Below, in pieces: positions 6,956 through 11,703 of a stretch of 11,703 bases of DNA. This stretch comes from Candidatus Scatosoma pullistercoris. GTDB lineage: Bacteria > Bacillota > Clostridia > Christensenellales > Borkfalkiaceae. The stretch is from contig DVMZ01000064.1 in assembly GCA_018714725.1 (NCBI GenBank), positions 1 through 11,703 of the forward strand, written 5' to 3'. Numbering within the stretch: the first letter of the stretch is position 1; every line of letters begins with the position of its first letter. A program made the translations under genes and the position numbers. A model generated the notes under the pieces. The model was not told the origin of the DNA. It worked only from the letters and a program-made list of their open reading frames with translations, and did not search any database.

Positions 6956-7693
6956 ATGACGAAAAAAAGAGGGATTTTTTCAAAACTGTTTTTCTCGGTC
7001 GTGATGCTGACGCTGATCAGCTGCTGCTTCCTCGGAAGCACGTTTGCGCGTTACACCAGCGGCCGCTCGGGCACGGCGACCATACAGGTGGCGGAGTGGA
7101 AGATTTCTGACGGAGAAGGGTTTGTTGACATAGAGACAAATCAGCTGTCTCCTTCGAAGAAGGAGTATGAGGAGACCAACGGAACGAATGAGGCGAGATC
7201 GCACTCCACGGGCAGAATACTGGTCGCGACCATTAAAAATGAAGGCGAAGTCGGTGCGATGGTCACCTTGACTACAGGGGATACGGTGGATCTTACGAAA
7301 TTGGAGAGCGCGACTTATGCTGACGGTACGACAGGTCTTACAATCGAGGCGCTTGATGGAAATCCTCTGCAGACGGAAGTAGAGGCGCTTTTCAGCATCA
7401 AACTGTATGTCAATACAACAACGGACTCGGCAGTGGCTGCGACCGAATACGGAAATGGCGATTATGCGAACGGAATCGAGCTGGAGGCCAAGACCGGCGT
7501 CGCTTATATCTATGCGGAATTAACCTGGACGTCTGCGGATAGGACATATTACGAAGCTACAACTAACCATGCGCATGCTGAATCGCTGGCGGACGCACTG
7601 GACACTTGGGTGGGTGAAAATATCACGGAGATCGGATTTGAAGTCAGCTATACGGCTGTACAGAACACGGAACGTCCCGGCGCCGGCGCATAA
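6956..7693 (+). CDS. SipW-dependent TasA/camelysin-like secreted protein
   Basis: A 245-residue exported protein. A Lys/Arg N-terminus (1-10) and hydrophobic core (11-27) lead to T29-F-A-R-Y33, followed by SGT. This is the SipW-cognate signal peptide style, with cleavage most likely after Ala31. The mature part, about 214 residues, is beta-strand rich, Thr/Gly/Ala/Glu rich and has no cysteine. The segment ILVATIKNEGEVGAMVTL (88-105) looks like the TasA/camelysin-type strand pattern in which a 'N.G' turn precedes paired strands. No metalloprotease motif is evident, so a structural role as the main fibre or matrix subunit is more likely than protease activity. AGGAG at 6943-6947 supports the start. 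The 140 bp upstream shows no convincing promoter or terminator. Export class is well supported; fibre function is inferred. Confidence 0.8.
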   Translation: MTKKRGIFSKLFFSVVMLTLISCCFLGSTFARYTSGRSGTATIQVAEWKISDGEGFVDIETNQLSPSKKEYEETNGTNEARSHSTGRILVATIKNEGEVGAMVTLTTGDTVDLTKLESATYADGTTGLTIEALDGNPLQTEVEALFSIKLYVNTTTDSAVAATEYGNGDYANGIELEAKTGVAYIYAELTWTSADRTYYEATTNHAHAESLADALDTWVGENITEIGFEVSYTAVQNTERPGAGA

Positions 7694-7720
7694 CGCAGGG
7701 AAATAAATAAGGCCGGATTT

Positions 7721-7765
7721 CTTTTGCCGCGTCTGCCGAGGTGTGGGGACGCGGCGCGGCAAAAG
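7721..7765. other. Inverted repeat in the leader after the TasA-like gene
   Basis: CTTTTGCCGC (7721-7730) pairs perfectly with GCGGCAAAAG (7756-7765). The inner CCGCGTC (7727-7733) can pair with GACGCGG (7748-7754), so two overlapping stems compete, or one 13-bp stem forms with a 5-nt bulge. No T-run follows, so it is not a standard terminator. It lies 28 bp after the stop of the TasA-like gene and could protect the upstream mRNA end or lower expression of the genes downstream. The structure is seen; the role is inferred. Confidence 0.5.
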
Positions 7766-7939
7766 GTTTCGGGTGAGCGCCGGGGGGAGCCGGCGCACGA
7801 AGAAGTTCAAAAGACCGGAAAAGAGGTAAAACAGATACCGAAGCGGCGGCGGAAACACCGCAGCGGCGGCAGGGAAAAGGGAACCGAAAGGAGTTCGGGG
7901 GGCCGGAAGGCCGGAATTACGGAGACAAGGCGGAGACAG

Positions 7940-8995
7940 ATGCAATCGGAAAACGGGTTCAAAAATCCGCAGGAAGGCGGAAAAGACCGGCCGGAAAACA
8001 AGGCCGGGGAGACAAAGCCGAAGTTTCAGCACGATGAGACGGTGTGGCTTTCGTTTTACGGCCCGCCGCAGCCCGCGGGGGGCGGCGCGGGAAAAGGCGC
8101 GGGAAACGGCGCCGGAAAAATTCTGCCCGGAACATCGGGAAACGCAGACAACGCAAATAATGCAGACAATGAAAACAACGTACGGTTCGCGCCGTCCACG
8201 GCGGAAACCGCTCAGCCGGAGCCGGAAGACATAGACGTGCGGCTGCCGGAGCGGGCGACGGTGGTGGACGAACAGGGTACCCGGATCGGTAAAGTCCGGG
8301 ACGGGATCTGGTACGACAAAAAAGACGAGCCGTGCGGCGAGTTTGTAAAGGAATCGACCAACGTATTTGTTTACAAGGGCTCGGCGCGCACGGGTTATCT
8401 GGATAAAAACGACAATATACTGACGATGAACAACCGGTATGTGGCGACGCTCCGCCGCCCGAACCGGGCGAGGATTGCCGTCGCGGCATTGCTGGTCGTG
8501 TTGCTGACGGCGCTGACGTTTGTACTGAGCGCTTATTTTATGCTCCGGTCGGAGAATTATTATGCGCCGGTGCTGTTCATTGCGACGGAAAACGGGGCCA
8601 GCTGGGAGGAGTCGGAAGACCTGCCCGTCTTTTTCAACGATAAATTCGGCGATGAAAAAGCGTATCCGGGCATGAGCGGAAGTTACCGGTTTGTCTTTGA
8701 AAACCGGAACGCGGATAAGCTGGAATATTCCCTCCGGTTTGTGGATCAGAACGAATACGGAATCGAAATCGTCTACCGGCTCAAACGGGACAATTCGTAC
8801 ATAGCGGGGGCTTCGGGGTATGTCCGGGCGGAGGAGCTCGGCAGGGAAGCGCTGACGATCGAGCCGGAATCCTCGACGGTGTTCGAGCTGGAATGGTATT
8901 GGCGGGACAACGACGCCGCGGACACGGCGGCGGGAGAAAACGGAGCGGTGTATCGGCTGAAAATTTCCCTTTCCGCGCATGTGTTTCACGGCTGA
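7940..8995 (+). CDS. Membrane-spanning protein with TasA-like outer domain
   Basis: I know no named family for this 351-residue protein. Residues 1-100 are polar and low in complexity (Gly/Asn/Pro rich, with a NADNANNADN run). Residues about 107-172 form a small beta-rich module with repeated 'G..IG/DG.WYD' and 'GYLDKNDNI' turns, presumably cytoplasmic. One membrane helix follows at about 178-201, preceded by RRPNRAR, which favours an N-inside orientation. The outer part (202-351) includes AYPGMSGSYRFVFENRNADKL and later LTIEPESSTVFELEWYWRD. A PG-x-SG-x-Y/F-x-F-x-V/F-x-N pattern followed by an EWYW block is the style of TasA/camelysin-like domains. It could anchor or seed the fibre, or sense its assembly. 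The ATG at 7940 follows a GGAG 4 nt upstream. The frame stays open back to a TTG at 7724, but that stretch is Arg/Lys-rich and looks non-coding. Confidence 0.75.
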   Translation: MQSENGFKNPQEGGKDRPENKAGETKPKFQHDETVWLSFYGPPQPAGGGAGKGAGNGAGKILPGTSGNADNANNADNENNVRFAPSTAETAQPEPEDIDVRLPERATVVDEQGTRIGKVRDGIWYDKKDEPCGEFVKESTNVFVYKGSARTGYLDKNDNILTMNNRYVATLRRPNRARIAVAALLVVLLTALTFVLSAYFMLRSENYYAPVLFIATENGASWEESEDLPVFFNDKFGDEKAYPGMSGSYRFVFENRNADKLEYSLRFVDQNEYGIEIVYRLKRDNSYIAGASGYVRAEELGREALTIEPESSTVFELEWYWRDNDAADTAAGENGAVYRLKISLSAHVFHG

Positions 8996-9040
8996 GAGAG
9001 TTGCTGAGGGAGTTTATAACGGACTGAGAGTGGACGGACG

Positions 9041-9580
9041 ATGAAAAAAACCTGGCGGATCATCCGGCTGGGCGTGAGGGCGGTTTTGCTGATCGCGTTC
9101 GGGGGATTGCTGTTATACAACGGATATATATTTGTGATGCGTTATTTTTTCGGGCAGGGGATGCCCACCGTGTTCGGATTTTCGGCGGCCACGGTGGTTT
9201 CCGGCAGTATGGCCGATGAAATCAACGTGGGAGATTTTATCATCACAAAGGAGCAGTCCGCTTATCGCGAAGGGGATATCATCACTTTTTTCGACAATGA
9301 AAGCAAGGCTTACATCACCCACCGGATTATTCTGGTTTCGGGCGACACTTACGCCACGAAAGGGGACGCAAACGACGCGCCGGACGCTTTCAGCGTTCCG
9401 AAAGAAGCGGTGATCGGCAAAGTGGTGACGGTCTGGAAGGGATTCGGAAAGGCGGTCACTTTTTTACAGAGCCCGGGCGGACTGTTTTGCGTGGCTTGCA
9501 GCGGCGTCTTTTTGTGGATTATTTGGGATATAATTACAGGGTGGGTCGAAAAAGAGAAAAATGAGCGAAAAGAAGACTAA
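9041..9580 (+). CDS. Signal peptidase I, SipW/ER type (second copy)
   Basis: A 179-residue membrane serine protease of the same S26B type as the gene at 6081 but close to the usual SipW length. An N-terminal helix (about 13-36) precedes the catalytic block VVSGSMADE with Ser56; His94 is in ITHRI. The supporting blocks are VGDFIITK (63-70), EGDIITFF (77-84) and TKGDANDA (106-113). A C-terminal helix (about 147-167) ends in a short charged tail. It shares SGSM, GDIITF and THRI with the first copy but differs elsewhere, so it is not a recent duplicate. It starts 45 bp after the membrane TasA-like gene, and its last 20 bp overlap the next gene. That ties its expression to the 477-residue secreted protein, the probable preferred substrate. 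No catalytic residue is missing. Confidence 0.9.
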   Translation: MKKTWRIIRLGVRAVLLIAFGGLLLYNGYIFVMRYFFGQGMPTVFGFSAATVVSGSMADEINVGDFIITKEQSAYREGDIITFFDNESKAYITHRIILVSGDTYATKGDANDAPDAFSVPKEAVIGKVVTVWKGFGKAVTFLQSPGGLFCVACSGVFLWIIWDIITGWVEKEKNERKED

Positions 9581-10994
9581 AAAATTCCCCATCGTCACCT
9601 ATCTTTGCTGTCTGCTGGCGGTCAGCATTCTGTTTACGGGCGTGACGTTTTCGAGATATGCCGGATTTACCAGCGGAACGACGGATGTTTCGTTGGGGCG
9701 GTTTGCCTGTTCGTATGAAATCGGGGACATGTCTGCCAGCACTTTTTCCAACGCGGAATACTGGTTGAAGCTCAGCGGCGGAGCGACGTCCATGAATACG
9801 GCGCGTTCCGTCCGTTTCAGCATACGCAATTATACGCTTCAGGAGAACGGAAGGCCCGATCGGATTTCCGACGTCGATCTGCAATCCACCCTCCGCTTCT
9901 ATGCCCCGGCGGAGTTTTTGGGCAATCTTGCCGTACAGATTGCGGAAGTGGACGAAGAAGGAAATTATATCACCAAAACGCCGCAATATGTGCTGGAAGA
10001 TTTTATCTACGACGGCGCAGGGAATTTTGTGGTCTGGAAAGACGGATCCGGAATACTGGATACCTCTACGTCCAAAGACTATGAAGCCCGCCCGGATATT
10101 TACGGCAACCAGGTGGATGAAATACTTTCGATGAGCGGCGGATTTACGGGCACGGAGGAAAATCATACGGGCACGATCAGCGCTTCTTGCGCGGAGACGA
10201 AAACTTCCGTTTCCATTACTTCGGTGATGGCGGAAGCGCAATACAGCGTCGGGTTTTATCGCGGCTGGGTCGGGGACGAAAATAAGTCCGCCCCGCAATT
10301 CTATCTGGATTGCCGGAAAGAAGTGCCTTTTTATACCCTTGATATTTCTTTGCCTGAAATGTTGCTGAAGGCGAACGGAACGGCGCAGTCGCGTACGTTT
10401 GTGCTCTTTCTCACGACGCTGCATCTGACGGAAAACGAGGACTTCAAGAGCAACTGGACGGAAAGAGACATGACGAAAAAACTCGAAGAGCTGGAAGGCG
10501 GTAAGCGGAAGGTGACTTTCAACGGCGCTACGGTGACGGGGTATCATTTTGACACAAAGGCAAATTTGTATGACCTGACGGGCGGAATACTGGTCGCAAA
10601 CGGCTCGCAGACGACAATCCGAATTCAGAAGACGTTTGAGGAGCAAGGCAAGCGGCTGTCTTATCATCACGTCGCTCCGCTCTCGGAGGGCGCGACGTCC
10701 ATCGTGCATCCGATTGAGGATTTTTATAATTCGCAGGGTGTATCTGTGAATCTTGCCGACATTGATTTTTCCTCGGTCACGAAGGTACATTCTCTTTTTG
10801 GAAAATGTTCCAACGGCGGCCGGAGCGGATATATCTCTTTCGCGGACATTACGGACAGTCCGTATTATCAGACGTATTCTTCGCAGCGGACCGGAAAAAG
10901 CGATTATATTGTCAGGGAATCGCTCAGCAAGGGTTATGCGACGCGGCTGAACATATTGTTTGTGCAGGCGTCTCAGTCGTCTCATCAACCATAA
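9561..10994 (+). CDS. Large secreted protein with SipW-type signal peptide
   Basis: A 477-residue exported protein with no recognised enzyme motif. The signal peptide has a Lys-rich start (SEKKTKK), a hydrophobic core (about 10-27) and the cleavage-site motif T29-F-S-R-Y33 followed by SGT at 38-40. The TF-x-RY is at the same residue numbers as in the TasA-like protein at 6956. The mature part is rich in predicted beta strands, Ser/Thr/Gly and aromatic residues, and has no C-terminal LPxTG or membrane anchor, so it is probably released or built into a surface structure. It starts inside the end of the second signal peptidase gene (20-bp overlap, +1 frame). The only ribosome-binding-like sequence is a weak AAAGAG, which suggests translational coupling. 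A minor subunit, tip protein or matrix protein would fit; none is proven. Confidence 0.8.
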   Translation: MSEKKTKKFPIVTYLCCLLAVSILFTGVTFSRYAGFTSGTTDVSLGRFACSYEIGDMSASTFSNAEYWLKLSGGATSMNTARSVRFSIRNYTLQENGRPDRISDVDLQSTLRFYAPAEFLGNLAVQIAEVDEEGNYITKTPQYVLEDFIYDGAGNFVVWKDGSGILDTSTSKDYEARPDIYGNQVDEILSMSGGFTGTEENHTGTISASCAETKTSVSITSVMAEAQYSVGFYRGWVGDENKSAPQFYLDCRKEVPFYTLDISLPEMLLKANGTAQSRTFVLFLTTLHLTENEDFKSNWTERDMTKKLEELEGGKRKVTFNGATVTGYHFDTKANLYDLTGGILVANGSQTTIRIQKTFEEQGKRLSYHHVAPLSEGATSIVHPIEDFYNSQGVSVNLADIDFSSVTKVHSLFGKCSNGGRSGYISFADITDSPYYQTYSSQRTGKSDYIVRESLSKGYATRLNILFVQASQSSHQP

Positions 10995-11000
10995 AGGAGG
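10993..11000 (+). promoter_or_regulatory. Strong ribosome binding site before the beta-helix gene
   Basis: AAAGGAGG is a near-perfect anti-16S match, 8 nt before the ATG at 11009. It favours that start over the in-frame ATG at 11003, which is only 2 nt away. The site overlaps the stop codon of the preceding gene (10992-10994), so the two genes are tightly packed. Confidence 0.85.
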
Positions 11001-11008
11001 GAATGCGC

Positions 11009-11703
11009 ATGAAACACGCAAGGGAAATTATCAGTGTTTTTCTGGGCGTTCTCATCGTGACGCTGATGAGCGTTGCCCTGACTTACGGCCGCTTTTCAAA
11101 AGAGACCGGAACGACGCACGGCGATTACGGCAACGACATCGAATACATCGTGGCTAATCAGATCAACGTCAAGAACATGGACGAATTTGTCGGTGCGATT
11201 GAAAACGGTTATTCCAATATTATCATAGACGATGAAGCGCCGGAGGAAATCATCATCACCACCGGCGTTACGGACGTCGGCGCGGATCTGATTATCGACC
11301 TCAACGGACATAAGATTGTCCGGAACAACCGCGAACCGTTGCTCAATGTCAAAAACGGGGTCCGTCTGACGATTATGGACCGTTCGCAAAAGTCGGGCGC
11401 TTTTTATAATCCGGTCGGCAGCGTGCTGCAGATCAGCGGCGGAACTCTCACCGTTTCGGGCGGAAAGTTCGAGAGCGGCCCGCGAAAGGCCGAATACGAA
11501 TACGGAACCGGGACCGGGAACGGAACGGTCACGGCGGAGCTCTATGTCAAAGGGGACGGGGGATATGCGCTTAAATCGAAAGCGATTTCTATGCCCCGGC
11601 TTCCGTCCGGTCAGACGGGCGTGTATTACGAGTCGGGCATAGCCTCCAATCCCTACGTTCCTGCCGACACCTATCTGTATTACACTACGGAAAACGGGGA
11701 CAC
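11009..11703 (+). CDS. Secreted beta-helix protein with SipW-like signal, N-terminal part
   Basis: The frame is open to the right edge, giving the first 231 residues of a longer protein. The signal segment (hydrophobic about 8-24) ends in T25-Y-G-R-F29 and then TGT (33-35), a variant of the motif in the two other secreted proteins of the operon. The mature part begins with a domain in which ADLIIDLNGHKIVRNN (92-107), LLNVKNGVRLTIMD (111-124) and VLQISGGTLTVSGGKFESG (139-157) follow one another. This is the strand-turn repeat of right-handed parallel beta-helix (pectate-lyase-fold) proteins, here probably an adhesin or matrix polypeptide rather than an enzyme, since no catalytic motif is visible. 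It is only 14 bp downstream of the previous gene, in the same operon. Its length, C-terminal anchor and any repeats lie outside the window. Confidence 0.8.
   Translation, partial: MKHAREIISVFLGVLIVTLMSVALTYGRFSKETGTTHGDYGNDIEYIVANQINVKNMDEFVGAIENGYSNIIIDDEAPEEIIITTGVTDVGADLIIDLNGHKIVRNNREPLLNVKNGVRLTIMDRSQKSGAFYNPVGSVLQISGGTLTVSGGKFESGPRKAEYEYGTGTGNGTVTAELYVKGDGGYALKSKAISMPRLPSGQTGVYYESGIASNPYVPADTYLYYTTENGD

Noticed and set aside
7724..7939. N-terminal extension of the membrane TasA-like protein from a TTG start
   Set aside because: The extension is Arg/Lys/Gly low complexity, its TTG lies inside an inverted repeat and has no ribosome binding site, while the ATG at 7940 has one. It is kept only as a minor possibility.
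7520..8989. Long minus-strand open frame opposite the membrane TasA-like gene
   Set aside because: Its product is Arg/Pro-rich with no domain, and it overlaps the end of a convincing secreted-protein gene. It is a shadow of GC-rich coding DNA.
9534..11021. Long minus-strand open frame opposite the 477-residue secreted protein
   Set aside because: The plus-strand frame has a clear signal peptide and fits the operon. The reverse product is Arg/His-rich and featureless.

Overview
The window looks like chromosomal DNA of a moderately GC-rich Clostridia-type Firmicute. The signs are AGGAGG-like ribosome binding sites, A+T-rich sigmaA-like promoters, a clostridial-style ROK sugar kinase, a short ManA-type isomerase, and SipW-type signal peptidases with cognate secreted proteins. 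A gut Christensenellales-like lineage would fit, but that is inference; no phylogenetic marker is present.

Left block (1-2907, + strand): the 3' end of a DUF4965/DUF1793 'glutaminase A'-type protein, then, 50 bp later, a 622-residue fusion of a class I mannose-6-phosphate isomerase and a ROK sugar kinase. This is a catabolic block. The fusion could carry out two successive steps on mannose. Between it and the next, convergent gene lie three 23-bp tandem repeats (2980-3043) and a strong bidirectional terminator (3068-3110).

Middle block (3143-5856, - strand): a two-component system. An OmpR-family response regulator starting at TTG overlaps by 4 bp a sensor kinase with an extracytoplasmic domain and a seven-helix membrane region. 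The 224-bp divergent intergenic region (5857-6080) carries a candidate promoter on each strand. Between them is a 10-bp-period direct repeat (TTGTTACG twice), a good candidate binding site for the neighbouring regulator.

Right block (6081 to the window edge, + strand): a surface-protein locus with two SipW/ER-type signal peptidases (6081 and 9041). With them are a 245-residue secreted TasA/camelysin-like protein (6956), a membrane-spanning protein with a cytoplasmic beta-rich domain and a TasA-like outer domain (7940), a 477-residue secreted protein (9561), and the start of a secreted beta-helix protein (11009, cut by the window). The three secreted proteins share a motif T-[FY]-x-R-[YF] followed by [ST]-G-T at the predicted cleavage site. 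The simplest reading is a dedicated export and assembly operon for a TasA-like surface fibre or matrix, possibly controlled by the adjacent two-component system. The individual families are recognisable. The dual-peptidase arrangement, the membrane-anchored TasA-like partner and the beta-helix substrate are the parts most likely to be undescribed.
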